The notes beneath the pieces were generated by a model. The model was given only the letters and a program-made list of their open reading frames with translations. It ran no database searches and was not told the origin of the DNA. A stretch of 64,000 nucleotides of DNA from Nocardia spumae (GTDB taxonomy: Bacteria; Actinomycetota; Actinomycetes; Mycobacteriales; Mycobacteriaceae), in the NCBI RefSeq assembly GCF_020733635.1, contig NZ_JAJFZL010000001.1:6324001-6388000 (forward strand), read 5' to 3'. The first letter of the stretch is position 1; the number at the start of each line of letters is the position of its first letter. The translations under genes and the position numbers were made by a program. Positions 50,928-58,893 of this stretch are shown here, piece after piece.

Positions 50928-53452
50928 TTCGGAGCATCGACTTTCTCGTAGCCGGCATCCAAGAAATTCTGAAGCTTGCTCCTGTCGCCTTTCAAGCCCA
51001 TTAATATAGCGATATCGCCGGACTGTTTGGATTCGTCGATATAGCCTTGCAGTCCCATCGCCCGCATATACCTCGTCATAGCAGCTTGCGTTTCGCGCGG
51101 TGTTGTATCTTCCAAGCGGACCGGACCACTGCCATCCTGATTCAGGAGATCGGAAGGTAGCCGACCGTTTCGGTATGCCGCATCCAGAAGCCGGTTATTT
51201 GACTCACGATTTATTTCCGATGATATCTGACTAGGGCTCGGATCCTGGACGTGGACCGGATCGGGCTTGTGGTTCCACGTCGATATCGCAGAGTCCATCC
51301 ATTTGTCCGGCAGGCCGTTGAGGTACTTGTCCGCAGGGTTTCCCAGGACATTGGGAAGTAGACTGGTCGCCGGCTTTATCGCATTTCCGAAGGGGATCGA
51401 ATCACTGACGATACCCTTGGCGAAATCTGCCGCTTTTTGTTTACTCTCGTAAACTTCCTGCAGGTGCTGTGCGGTGCGTTCGGCATTCATGTCGTCCTGG
51501 TAGAACAGGGCGTTGTAGTGCTGAACAGTCATTCGATCGTTCAGCGATTGCATGTGGCTGTAATCCTCATTATTGGCGAGCCATTCACCGACGTTGTTTC
51601 CACCCTCACGCATCGCCTGGTCGTAGATTGCCGATTCGCGCAGTGCACGACTGGTTTCCAGCAGATTCCGGCCGTCTTCGGATTGGTTGGCGAGGAACAG
51701 GAGGCGGTCACCGTCATCGCGACCGAGGCGCACCTCGTCGGTCGGTGGCCGGGGGTAGGTACGGTCGTTGGCGTCCGGGAAAGGCCAGGTTTTGGTTTGG
51801 CCCTGATCGGGGTCCGATAGTGCATCCAAGTTGGGAGCCAGCACCTTCGAAAGTCCGGTGGCGAGTTCGGGGTTCTTCTTGAACAGGTCCGCGTTGTTCT
51901 GAAACTCGGTGTGGCCGCCCGAGGTTGCGAGCTGGTTCGGGTGGTTGGGGTCGTGACCGGTGGGAGCGAACACCTTGGGCAGTTCGGCCAGTGTCTTGCG
52001 GGATAGGTCTCCATCCGGAGTCTGCTCGTGGGCGTGATCGCCGGCCCAGCTGTAGAGCTGAGAGGCGACCTTGCCCTTGTCACCCCAGTCGTGGTTGAAG
52101 ATCTCGTTGCGGAACGTCTTGGGGTCGGCGTACATGTCACCGGGGGTGCGAACCTGTTCGGTGGGACTGGTGAGCAGGTTCAAGTCGGCTTCGTGATTGC
52201 GAGTGGCGAGGTCGAGATACGACTTGGCTGCCGCATCGATCTTGGGTTTGTCCTCGTCGAAGAAGCTGTCGGCTATCCCTGTGGCACCGACGTATTTGAA
52301 ACGGTCGACCATATCGTTGACCTTCTGCGTATGCCCGTCGACATAGCCGGCCATGCTGGCGGCGGTGGTGGCCATCTGCCCAGCCATCCCCTTGCCCGGG
52401 GTGAAACCGGGGTTCGCTTCGCCCAGAAGCTGTGCGAACTTCGTCTGATCGCCGAGGCGGTTCTTCATCTCGACAGCGGTTTTGGGAGGGTTGGATTCCA
52501 GCCGGTCAGAGACCAGATGCTGCATGTAACTGGGCAGATCTGACATTCCGCCGCCACGAAACTTGCCATCCGGCCCGGTACTGCCGACGTTCTCGTTCGA
52601 CATCATCATGATGGCATTGGCGAGATTATCGCGCTGAACCGAAGCAGGACTGGTCGTACTGCCTGCTATGTGAGCCATCTTTTCGCCTTCGGTGAGGCGA
52701 TCCGACAGTGCGAACAAGCCGTCCTTGCCCGAGGCTTGAAAGAACCCTCGGTAGTAGTCCTGTACGTCGGCCGGGATATCGGTCACCTGCTTCCCGTCGG
52801 CCAAGTCCTGCAGGTCCTTCGGTGTCAGGTGGTACTGCGGCATATCGGCAGCGACGGCATCGATCGCAGCAGTGTCGCCCGTCCGGGCCGCGGCGGCGAG
52901 CCGCTTACCGTCCTCGGACCCCAATCGCTCTCCTGCAGTAGCCGCTTCGTCGACCTCGATCGAGGAGCCGAAGAGATCACCTGCGGCACGGATGAGCTCG
53001 CTTCGGTCGGTCAGCAGCCGTTCCAGCTCGGCTTCGGACTGCGTGAGCTCTCGATAAGCGGTGTCGATGGCATCCTGATGTGCTTGCACATCGGCGTGGT
53101 TCGAACCCGAGCATGCCCAGTTGTCGGCGACTGTCACCTTCGCTTGTTCGGCGTCGGAGACTTTGGAACGCAATACTTCTCGGTGCGATGAGACACTGTC
53201 GACGGCCGGGCCGAACTTGTCCAGGAAGTCGGCGATGTCGCCGTACACCTTGCGCGCCTCGTCATGATCCTGACCAATCCGATTGTAGGCAGCGTAGAAT
53301 GCTGTTCCGGTCCAGCTGTAGCCGACATCGTTGAAGTCCTTGCGCGCCTTGTCGATCTCCTCGAGCAGCTTCTCATTGCCGGTGTGTACCGCCGCAGCCC
53401 AATCCTCGAGGGTCTGCAGATTCCACCGGTCCAGCTCCGAACGCGACGGCAT
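50924..53452 (-). CDS. large WXG-like protein, TPR-repeat-region type, candidate ESX substrate
   Basis: 842 residues. The N-terminal 120 residues are a predicted helical hairpin with Trp47-Thr-Gly49 (VGYSWTGTAFYAAYNRI), like WXG100 or LXG targets of type VII secretion. The long alpha-helical middle (about 200-650) is of the type called TPR repeat region in mycobacteria and Nocardia. No signal peptide, membrane helix or known toxin motif. Neighbours are a small helical protein (9 bp upstream) and a lipoprotein overlapping its end. An exported effector is inference. Confidence 0.8.
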   Translation of the reverse strand: MPSRSELDRWNLQTLEDWAAAVHTGNEKLLEEIDKARKDFNDVGYSWTGTAFYAAYNRIGQDHDEARKVYGDIADFLDKFGPAVDSVSSHREVLRSKVSDAEQAKVTVADNWACSGSNHADVQAHQDAIDTAYRELTQSEAELERLLTDRSELIRAAGDLFGSSIEVDEAATAGERLGSEDGKRLAAAARTGDTAAIDAVAADMPQYHLTPKDLQDLADGKQVTDIPADVQDYYRGFFQASGKDGLFALSDRLTEGEKMAHIAGSTTSPASVQRDNLANAIMMMSNENVGSTGPDGKFRGGGMSDLPSYMQHLVSDRLESNPPKTAVEMKNRLGDQTKFAQLLGEANPGFTPGKGMAGQMATTAASMAGYVDGHTQKVNDMVDRFKYVGATGIADSFFDEDKPKIDAAAKSYLDLATRNHEADLNLLTSPTEQVRTPGDMYADPKTFRNEIFNHDWGDKGKVASQLYSWAGDHAHEQTPDGDLSRKTLAELPKVFAPTGHDPNHPNQLATSGGHTEFQNNADLFKKNPELATGLSKVLAPNLDALSDPDQGQTKTWPFPDANDRTYPRPPTDEVRLGRDDGDRLLFLANQSEDGRNLLETSRALRESAIYDQAMREGGNNVGEWLANNEDYSHMQSLNDRMTVQHYNALFYQDDMNAERTAQHLQEVYESKQKAADFAKGIVSDSIPFGNAIKPATSLLPNVLGNPADKYLNGLPDKWMDSAISTWNHKPDPVHVQDPSPSQISSEINRESNNRLLDAAYRNGRLPSDLLNQDGSGPVRLEDTTPRETQAAMTRYMRAMGLQGYIDESKQSGDIAILMGLKGDRSKLQNFLDAGYEKVDAPK

Positions 53453-53461
53453 CGGTGCCCC

Positions 53462-53758
53462 CTACTTGCGGAAGTCGAGTTCGTGCATCTTCTGCGCAAA
53501 CTGCTCGTCGGTCGTCTGCATATTCTTCGTACAGCCGGTAATCCGGACGGCCAGGTCCTTCATCCGCTCCCCGACTCGCAGCATCGCACCTTCCACATGG
53601 GCACCGGTCTGAACGCAAGCCGCAGGTACCGATGATCCCGGCATCGCGGTAATCACTTCATTGGCTTTGTCGTTGACCTTGATGTGATCGATCTCGCCAC
53701 CGATTGTGGTCAGTGTCTTCGCGAGCTTGTCGAGCTGATCGATGTCCGCCTTCAGCAC
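53462..53758 (-). CDS. EspC-like small T7SS-associated protein (DUF2580 type)
   Basis: 98 residues from the GTG at 53758 (GAGGAGGGG just upstream). Helix-turn-helix pattern: LKADIDQLDKLAKTLTTIGG, then EVITAMPGSSVPAACVQTGA and a second long helix ending TTDEQFAQKMHELDFRK. Size and layout match ESX secretion-associated proteins of the EspC/WXG100-like class. It lies 9 bp before the 842-residue gene, as small partners of large T7SS substrates do. Confidence 0.75.
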   Translation of the reverse strand: MLKADIDQLDKLAKTLTTIGGEIDHIKVNDKANEVITAMPGSSVPAACVQTGAHVEGAMLRVGERMKDLAVRITGCTKNMQTTDEQFAQKMHELDFRK

Positions 53759-54177
53759 GGTCCCCTCCTCATGTTTCTGAGGCCGGCGCCTTCCCACCGA
53801 GATGCCAGCACTTCAACGTAACAGCGTGCTGGACAGAAAGGTTGAAGACCACTGCCGCTGCGTCCGCCGCTGCCACTGTACGGCCGACAGGGCCGGTGGA
53901 CTTCGTTCTCCTCCGCGCGGCCGCTATCACCCCAGCAGCAACCGACGGCGGAGGAAGAGCGACATGCCGAGCCGCACTCCGCTGGTGACAGTGCTGCGCG
54001 CAGTGGAGGAGTCCGATAGCCCTTGCGACTGCTTCGATCCGCTGAAGTCGATGCGCGAATCGGAGGCTCTGTGCGCTGGCCACCAAATAGGTCGTGTCAC
54101 TGCATGTTTCATTACGGAACACAGGGATGACGCGCTTTCAGGCGGCGCAGACTATGCTTCCACCCGAAAAGAAGGAA
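53759..54177. other. 419-bp gap inside the minus-strand T7SS-type locus
   Basis: Separates the two small helical proteins. It probably carries a promoter for the EspC-like gene and its downstream partners. Open frames on both strands lack ribosome sites and protein-like composition, so none is annotated. Confidence 0.45.
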
Positions 54178-54546
54178 CTAAACTTCAGTTCGGCTCAGTA
54201 CATCGGCGTATTCGGAATCGGTCTCGGCGTAGGCTCGAGCAGCTTTGAGGATGAGTTCTTGAGCCGCCTTGAGCTCTTTCTGAACCTCGGTGGCCCGCTG
54301 TTTGATCCCGTCCTCGCCGCTTCCCTTGGTGGTGAACTTGGTGGCGAGGTCCAGTCCCATCTGGAAACCGCCGAAACCTGTGACGTACTCGACGTCTTTC
54401 AAGTTTTGCCCCATCGTGTCGATACGATCGATGAGGTCCTGAAGGCCTTTGATCGCCTCATCGAGCTTGTCCCGACGAACCTTCAGCCGCAAGTTTCCGC
54501 CGTCTACCTCCGCTGCGAGCTGCTGGATAGTGCTGAGTTCGGACAT
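54178..54546 (-). CDS. small helical WXG100-like protein
   Basis: 122 residues from the ATG at 54546 (GAGGGA 5 nt upstream). Almost entirely helical: STIQQLAAEVDGGNLRLKVR, then LQDLIDRIDTMGQNLKDVEY and GIKQRATEVQKELKAAQELI. No signal peptide. A central G-F-G-G-F replaces the WXG turn. It lies 10 bp after a DUF3558 lipoprotein. Likely a T7SS partner or substrate; membership in WXG100 proper is uncertain. Confidence 0.65.
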   Translation of the reverse strand: MSELSTIQQLAAEVDGGNLRLKVRRDKLDEAIKGLQDLIDRIDTMGQNLKDVEYVTGFGGFQMGLDLATKFTTKGSGEDGIKQRATEVQKELKAAQELILKAARAYAETDSEYADVLSRTEV

Positions 54547-54556
54547 AGTTCCCTCG

Positions 54557-55129
54557 CTAGTTCGGAACATGCTTGGCTAGAGCTGTTGCGATCCTGGTGG
54601 CCTCGGCGCAGGCATCCCCTGGTTGCTCAGCGCTGAGCTTCGCCGACACCTGGAACTGCACAGGGTTCTTGGCGTCGACAGCGATAGTGCAGTCGTGATC
54701 GGAGGTGGCGCTGACCAATCGGGTACCAGGGCGACCGTCAACGGTAATCGGCTCCGGATCCTTATACAGCCTGGTGTTGTGTACAACCTCGTCGTAGCTA
54801 TGCGAGTGATCCGAGTAGACGTTCAGCTGGTACCAGTTCGACTTCTGCCCGAGCCATGCACAGATATCCACCCCGGGGAACTTCACTTCTCCGGGACCAT
54901 CTTCTTGCTTGGTCGCCGGGTTTAGTCCGACCGCTGAGATGTCGGAATCCGGTATTTCACAAGGTTTCCATGACGATACCTGCGCGGAAGTTGCTACCTG
55001 GGCTGTGGTTGTCGCCGCGACCGTGTGTGAAGCAACCGTCGTCGCTGTCCCCGACTCGCCGGACGAGCAGGCGGCCAGGACCCCTGCTGTGAGAGTAGCC
55101 GCCGCCCCAAGAGTTATCGCTCGCCGCAT
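54557..55129 (-). CDS. DUF3558 lipoprotein
   Basis: 190-residue lipoprotein common in Nocardia and mycobacteria. Signal and lipobox: LGAAATLTAGVLAA-CSSGE. Conserved cysteines occur in WKPCEIPD, VDICAWLG, DCTIAV and DACAEA, probably two disulfides. GGGAGAC precedes the ATG. First gene of the minus-strand operon with the small helical protein. Function unknown; located outside the membrane. Confidence 0.85.
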   Translation of the reverse strand: MRRAITLGAAATLTAGVLAACSSGESGTATTVASHTVAATTTAQVATSAQVSSWKPCEIPDSDISAVGLNPATKQEDGPGEVKFPGVDICAWLGQKSNWYQLNVYSDHSHSYDEVVHNTRLYKDPEPITVDGRPGTRLVSATSDHDCTIAVDAKNPVQFQVSAKLSAEQPGDACAEATRIATALAKHVPN

Positions 55130-55368
55130 CGGGTCTCCCGTCCCGGGACGGTCCCGGCGACCCCCCGCCCTAGGGATGGTAAACGATTCAGCGCTGTCGA
55201 GCAGCGACGAGTTCTTCCTGGTAGATGTTCAGTCCGGACACCGCGGTCTTCGCCGCCGTCTCAGCGGCGTTGGTCACCATCCGCTGGGTGGGCAAATTTC
55301 GGGTCTGATGTCGGCACTCACCCCTCAGAACTCCTCAGTGGCAAGTACCATGCAAGTCCAGCAGCGCA

Positions 55369-55575
55369 TTACAGCTCGCGGAGCCGTCCTGCCTTCAGAC
55401 CCGCGTTGAATGCATCCCACTCATCTGGCGCGAAGACCAGCGCCGGTCCGCCCGGATTCTTCGAATCACGAACACCAACAGTGCCATTGGTGAGCCAAGC
55501 GACCTCTACACATTGAGAATTGGATTCGCTGTAGCTGCTCTTACGCCACTGCTCACCCGATAAATCAACACTCAC
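55369..55575 (-). CDS. DUF397-domain protein
   Basis: 68-residue actinobacterial protein: EQWRKSSYSESNSQCVEVAW, GTVGVRDSKNPGGPALVFAP, EWDAFNAGLKAG. The family is nearly always paired with an XRE/DUF5753 regulator, as here, where it overlaps that gene by 11 bp. The pairs are thought to act as regulator and antagonist in development or, by some accounts, as toxin-antitoxin-like units. Confidence 0.92.
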   Translation of the reverse strand: MSVDLSGEQWRKSSYSESNSQCVEVAWLTNGTVGVRDSKNPGGPALVFAPDEWDAFNAGLKAGRLREL

Positions 55576-56452
55576 CGTCGTGCTCCCTTGCCACCTGCCG
55601 TAGCAGGTTTCGCGTGCTCGTCTCGTCCAGCGCGGTGTGCCGGATGATCTCGACCAGTTCATGGTACTTCCGCACGTCGTCTTCGTTTTCGAGGTAGATA
55701 TCGCTGCTCATCCCCCCATCGAGGTAGACCACAGGCGGTTCCACGGCCTCACCGGTGGCGTTCGTTCCGAATTCGATGATGACGAACTGGCTCGGCACGA
55801 TCCCCCAGGGAAATCCGGCGCGGTATGGATGGACTCGTATCGTGACATTCGGCCGCTTGCCCGCCTCGGCCAGTTCTCGTAGCTGGGCGCTCATCACACG
55901 ATGTGTGCCGACAACCTGTCGTAGGGCGGATTCACTCAGCAGAACCTCCAGTCGAACAGGATTCGCCTTCCTGGTCAGGATCTTCTGCCGCTTCAAGCGG
56001 ACCTCGACCCGGCGGTCGACTTCCTCCTGTACGTAGCCGGGATAAGAGCCGATGAGAGCCCGCGCGTAATCGGTGGTCTGGAGCAACCCCGGCACCACGG
56101 CCTGGTATGAAACCAGGCTCCGCGCCGCCGCTTCCATTCCGACGTACATGTTGAAGGCGTTGCTGAACATGCCACCTAGCGCCGTGATGTCCGGGTTGTC
56201 CGCGGCCTTCGCAGCGAGGCCGATAGCCCGACCTGTCTCATCGCTGTCCACGTCGTACAGCTCGCACAGTTCGCGGACATCCTGCTTGCGAAGCTTCTGA
56301 GGTCGACCGGTCTCCATCCGTTGTAATGCCGCAGTGCTGAGCTGAACCTCGTGCGCGGCCTGCGCGATGGTCAGCCCGGCCTCCAGGCGGCGCTCGCGAA
56401 GAAATCTCCCGAGCTGACGGCGGAGCAACGTTGCGGATTGACTCCCTGACAT
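55565..56452 (-). CDS. XRE-family regulator with DUF5753 domain
   Basis: 295 residues. N-terminal helix-turn-helix (about 10-65: LRRQLGRFLRERRLEAGLTI, AQAAHEVQLSTAALQRMETG), C-terminal DUF5753 (about 100-280: YQAVVPGLLQTTDYARALIG, VLLSESALRQVVG, FVIIEF). Paired with DUF397 downstream. Two overlapping perfect palindromes lie about 90 bp upstream, between it and the divergent nine-gene chain, so it may regulate both directions. Confidence 0.93.
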   Translation of the reverse strand: MSGSQSATLLRRQLGRFLRERRLEAGLTIAQAAHEVQLSTAALQRMETGRPQKLRKQDVRELCELYDVDSDETGRAIGLAAKAADNPDITALGGMFSNAFNMYVGMEAAARSLVSYQAVVPGLLQTTDYARALIGSYPGYVQEEVDRRVEVRLKRQKILTRKANPVRLEVLLSESALRQVVGTHRVMSAQLRELAEAGKRPNVTIRVHPYRAGFPWGIVPSQFVIIEFGTNATGEAVEPPVVYLDGGMSSDIYLENEDDVRKYHELVEIIRHTALDETSTRNLLRQVAREHDGEC

Positions 56453-56538
56453 GCGACTTCTCCTCCGGACTGAACGAGATCATTCGCGAACCTGAGCAAA
56501 GCATGCCGCAGATCTGAATCTGGTCGTGGGGAATTGAG

Positions 56539-56560
56539 TCAAATGATTTGAATATTCAAA
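56539..56560. promoter_or_regulatory. two overlapping perfect palindromes, candidate XRE operator
   Basis: TCAAAT-G-ATTTGA (56539-56551) overlaps TTTGAATATTCAAA (56547-56560). The A/T-rich block stands out in GC-rich surroundings and lies 87-108 bp before the XRE start. Overlapping dyads offset by about 8-9 bp suggest cooperative or alternative binding. Confidence 0.55.
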
Positions 56561-56635
56561 ACCGCGTGCGTAGGTCCAGGGTGAGGTGCTGTGCTGTAGC
56601 TGTTCGACAGTCCGACCACAGCTCCACTTTGCGGG

Positions 56636-56660
56636 ACCCAGCGATCGCGTAGCGCTGGGT
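56636..56660. repeat. inverted repeat, 8-bp arms
   Basis: ACCCAGCG (56636-56643) and CGCTGGGT (56653-56660) around a 9-nt spacer that itself contains GATCGC. Could be an operator or a leader hairpin for the plus-strand chain, roughly 200 bp before its first start codon. Confidence 0.4.
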
Positions 56661-56864
56661 TGCACGCAGTTGAAGGCGATCGCCCTTCGCCAGCTGATTG
56701 TTCCTGATTCCGTTCTGCCCCAAACGATTCCGTGCACTGGCACGGTACAGGTGAGGTCCGCCATGCCCATCGCGTCTCCACGACCACCAGCGCCCACACC
56801 GCCACAAAACAACTGTCGTTGCCACACTGCCGGCAGCGCCCACTCACGAGGAGGTGGTAGCAAG

Positions 56865-57110
56865 GTGCCGAGCACCGATACTCCGTGGATCCTGTTGTCC
56901 CAGTGTGGGATCGGCAGCTTCTCCCCGGATGCACAGTGTTTGGTCGGCGTGGCCTGCCCGTCGTGGCTGTGTTCCGGGCTGATTCCACTGGTCGACGGAA
57001 AGATCGCCGCACATCACGTCCGGGAGGGCGAACGGTGCCCATGGTCCGGTACGCGCGTTGTCGATGATCGGTCGACTTTCACCGCCCGGGACGCGGGTGA
57101 GGCTCGATGA
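56865..57110 (+). CDS. Cys/Trp-rich small protein, 81 residues, head of the chain
   Basis: GTG start at 56865; GAGGAGG is 10 nt upstream. The protein is cysteine-rich (LLSQCGIGS, PDAQCLVGVACPSWLCSG) and ends in an H-H-x6-C-P-W-S-G block (HHVREGERCPWSG), suggesting a metal-binding knuckle. No signal peptide. Its TGA overlaps the next ATG (ATGA). Function unrecognised; the pattern resembles small hypothetical proteins found near ESX or XRE genes in Nocardia, recalled rather than searched. Confidence 0.6.
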   Translation: MPSTDTPWILLSQCGIGSFSPDAQCLVGVACPSWLCSGLIPLVDGKIAAHHVREGERCPWSGTRVVDDRSTFTARDAGEAR

Positions 57111-57352
57111 GGTTTTCGGAAAGCACCGCGAGCCAGCCGCTCTCGCCTCTTCCCGCAGAGCCGGATCTCATGGTGTCCATCTATCTCACCTCGTCCTGCC
57201 GGAATCCGCTGACGTTTGTGGCATGCGAATCGGCGGCACGACGGTTCGCGCACCACTGGCAGCGGTACGGCGGTTGCGCGGCAGTCGAATTCACTGCTCC
57301 AGACCCGAGCTGTGCGCGACTGCCATGTGAGCGATTGTGGGTGATTCCATGA
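57107..57352 (+). CDS. hypothetical small protein, 81 residues
   Basis: ATG overlaps the preceding stop and its own TGA overlaps the next ATG, so it is translationally coupled on both sides. Sequence has several cysteines (TSSCRNPLTFVACESAARRF, YGGCAAVEF, DPSCARLPCERLW) and a central aromatic H-H-W-Q-R-Y. Reads like a zinc-binding or disulfide-rich domain. Not recognised. Confidence 0.55.
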   Translation: MRFSESTASQPLSPLPAEPDLMVSIYLTSSCRNPLTFVACESAARRFAHHWQRYGGCAAVEFTAPDPSCARLPCERLWVIP

Positions 57353-57492
57353 TCGGCTTGCTATTGCTTTGCCTTGGGCTGGCAGCGGGCGTCTACACCG
57401 CGATCGTGTTGTGGCCGAGGCGCACTTCGAAGAGCGGGACCGTCGCATCGATCCGCGATGGCGGCGAGAGCGATCGAGACGGGGAGGATTGA
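57349..57492 (+). CDS. 47-residue single-helix membrane protein
   Basis: Starts in an ATGA overlap. One N-terminal membrane helix (MIGLLLLCLGLAAGVYTAIV) followed by WPRR and a charged 22-residue tail. Too short for family assignment. Its coupled position argues it is real. It may anchor the soluble products of the chain, which is speculation. Confidence 0.55.
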   Translation: MIGLLLLCLGLAAGVYTAIVLWPRRTSKSGTVASIRDGGESDRDGED

Positions 57493-57493
57493 C

Positions 57494-58009
57494 ATGATCG
57501 AATCGCTGACAGACAAGTCCGGTGCTGTGCCATCGGCCTCCAGGCCGAAGGCCGTCGGTTTGGTGCGGACGGAACTGTCCGGCATCGACACGGCCGCGCA
57601 CGCACTCGACATCCAATGCTACGCACACCATCTCGGATATCGATGGATCTATACCGTTCGGCCTCCGCAGGGCACCCGCGATCCAGTCGGGTACGCCCTG
57701 GACATCGCTGCGAGCATGGGAGCTGCCGCGATCATCGTGGTCGACGCGACACACATCGATAGCCCGGACGAATTCGTCAGCGCCGGTTTCGATCTGGTGA
57801 CCACCGCGCCGCCTCGGCTGTGGCGAGCCGGTGCAGGGGATCCGATCGTTGTGCAGTCGGTTCCGGCGGACGATTGCACCTGGGAACCCAGTCAGCTGGA
57901 ACCCGACTGCGCTCGCCGCCTGTGGAATACCCACCGCGACTGCCTTCCGGACTGCCGGGCTCGGCTCGCCGCGGGAGCAGCCCTGTCCGCACGGGATGAG
58001 ATGGACTGA
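57494..58009 (+). CDS. resolvase-fold-like protein, 171 residues
   Basis: GGGGAGGA lies 5 nt before the ATG. The N-terminal 110 residues follow the serine-recombinase catalytic fold pattern: AVGLVRTELSGIDTAAHALD, YAHHLGYRWIYTVRPP, AASMGAAAIIVVDATHIDSP. A serine is present after the first strand (RTELSG). No recombinase DNA-binding domain follows; the rest is a short Cys-containing tail. It aligns with the product of 58353-58682 throughout that core. Whether it is catalytic is unknown. Confidence 0.6.
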   Translation: MIESLTDKSGAVPSASRPKAVGLVRTELSGIDTAAHALDIQCYAHHLGYRWIYTVRPPQGTRDPVGYALDIAASMGAAAIIVVDATHIDSPDEFVSAGFDLVTTAPPRLWRAGAGDPIVVQSVPADDCTWEPSQLEPDCARRLWNTHRDCLPDCRARLAAGAALSARDEMD

Positions 58010-58011
58010 AC

Positions 58012-58356
58012 ATGTTCGCGATAACGACAGCGATGATGGTCACCGTCTGCGGCATCCTCATAGGCCTCGGCTGTTGGTTGCCGCCACGCGCGGACGGGTT
58101 GACCGTTGCCGCACTCCATCGACGGTTGGTATTCGAAAGCTACTGTCGAGAACTCGGTTCCCAGTGGCCTGCCCGGACCGAGGCGGAGCTGGATCATGAG
58201 CGAGTGCTGACCAGACTGCATGCGATTGTCGGGCCGCACAAAACCCGAGGGGGTTTCACACCCCGCTCCGCTGCTGTTCGGCACGTGAAGTTCGGCTTCG
58301 ACTGTCGGTTCGACCAGGCAGGCGAGTTCGCCGGCAATCTCGACGATGCGCTATGA
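58012..58356 (+). CDS. hypothetical membrane-anchored protein, 114 residues
   Basis: Starts 2 nt after the preceding stop and overlaps the next gene by 4 bp (ATGA). N-terminal membrane helix (MFAITTAMMVTVCGILIGLG) then a soluble basic domain (TVAALHRRLVFESYCRELGS, RVLTRLHAIVGPHKTRGGFT). Not recognised. Topology suggests a cytoplasmic domain held at the membrane. Confidence 0.55.
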   Translation: MFAITTAMMVTVCGILIGLGCWLPPRADGLTVAALHRRLVFESYCRELGSQWPARTEAELDHERVLTRLHAIVGPHKTRGGFTPRSAAVRHVKFGFDCRFDQAGEFAGNLDDAL

Positions 58357-58682
58357 GTATCGACGCGATCGGCTTCCTGCGGCGAGAGGTGTCCGGTGCA
58401 CATCAGCCGCGGGATGAGATTCGGATCCGCGCTCTGGCGGAGCGACTCGGATACCACCTGCGGACGATCGTCACGTCGACGAGCGCCGGCAATGACCTTG
58501 GGTTGCACCTCCGGAACATTGCCGAGACACATCGTGTCGATGCCGTTGTCGTTCCGAGCGTTGCTCACTTCGACGGCGCCGTCGTGCCGTCGATGGTGGT
58601 TCGAATCGCAGACGTGATCACGGTCGAACCGGAGTGCACCTACGCACGGATCGGCTGGGCACGGCGCGAACACCTGCGATAA
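58353..58682 (+). CDS. resolvase-fold-like protein, 109 residues
   Basis: Compact relative of the 57494-58009 product: AIGFLRREVSGAHQPRDEIR, LAERLGYHLRTIVTSTS, VDAVVVPSVAHFDGAVVPSM, ADVITVEPECTYAR. The serine in RREVSG and a basic residue before it resemble the active-site region of serine recombinases, but the remaining catalytic arginines and any DNA-binding domain are not evident. Likely an adaptor-like or regulatory derivative of the fold. Confidence 0.6.
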   Translation: MSIDAIGFLRREVSGAHQPRDEIRIRALAERLGYHLRTIVTSTSAGNDLGLHLRNIAETHRVDAVVVPSVAHFDGAVVPSMVVRIADVITVEPECTYARIGWARREHLR

Positions 58683-58746
58683 AGTCTCCGAAGCAGGGGG
58701 ATTCAGCGCGTCCCCCATGCAGCGGCGAGCAGGAGGGGGCCCAGTC

Positions 58747-58893
58747 ATGCGATCGAAAGTGGGGCGACGTACCGGTGCGCGGCCAACGGTACGGCAGGCT
58801 CTCTCGCACGAAGTTCAGCAGGCGAACTCGAAGTCGACAGATCACCTTCCCGTTGATTTCGCAGCGGAAGGCATCCAGAGGGCACAACCGTGA
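58747..58893 (+). CDS. 48-residue basic protein coupled to the PPE-like gene
   Basis: ATG at 58747, 7-8 nt after GGAGGGGG, an excellent ribosome site. The N-terminus is very basic (MRSKVGRRTGARPTVRQALS), the C-terminus acidic and neutral. Its TGA overlaps the GTG of the PPE-like gene (GTGA), so it delivers ribosomes to that gene. No known family. Confidence 0.55.
   Translation: MRSKVGRRTGARPTVRQALSHEVQQANSKSTDHLPVDFAAEGIQRAQP

Larger units (their letters stand above)
56453..56864. other. 412-bp divergent regulatory region
   Basis: Between the XRE gene and the chain of small genes. It contains the palindromes at 56539-56560, an inverted repeat at 56636-56660 and a long run without credible genes. 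Probably holds promoters for both directions. Confidence 0.5.

Noticed and set aside
55565..56452. XRE/DUF397 pair as a classical toxin-antitoxin module
   Set aside because: The pair is a common actinobacterial regulator unit; toxicity of DUF397 proteins is not established and nothing in the sequence shows it.
56480..57042. Minus-strand frames upstream of the XRE gene as extra genes
   Set aside because: No ribosome sites, poor codon pattern and antisense to the start of the small-gene chain.
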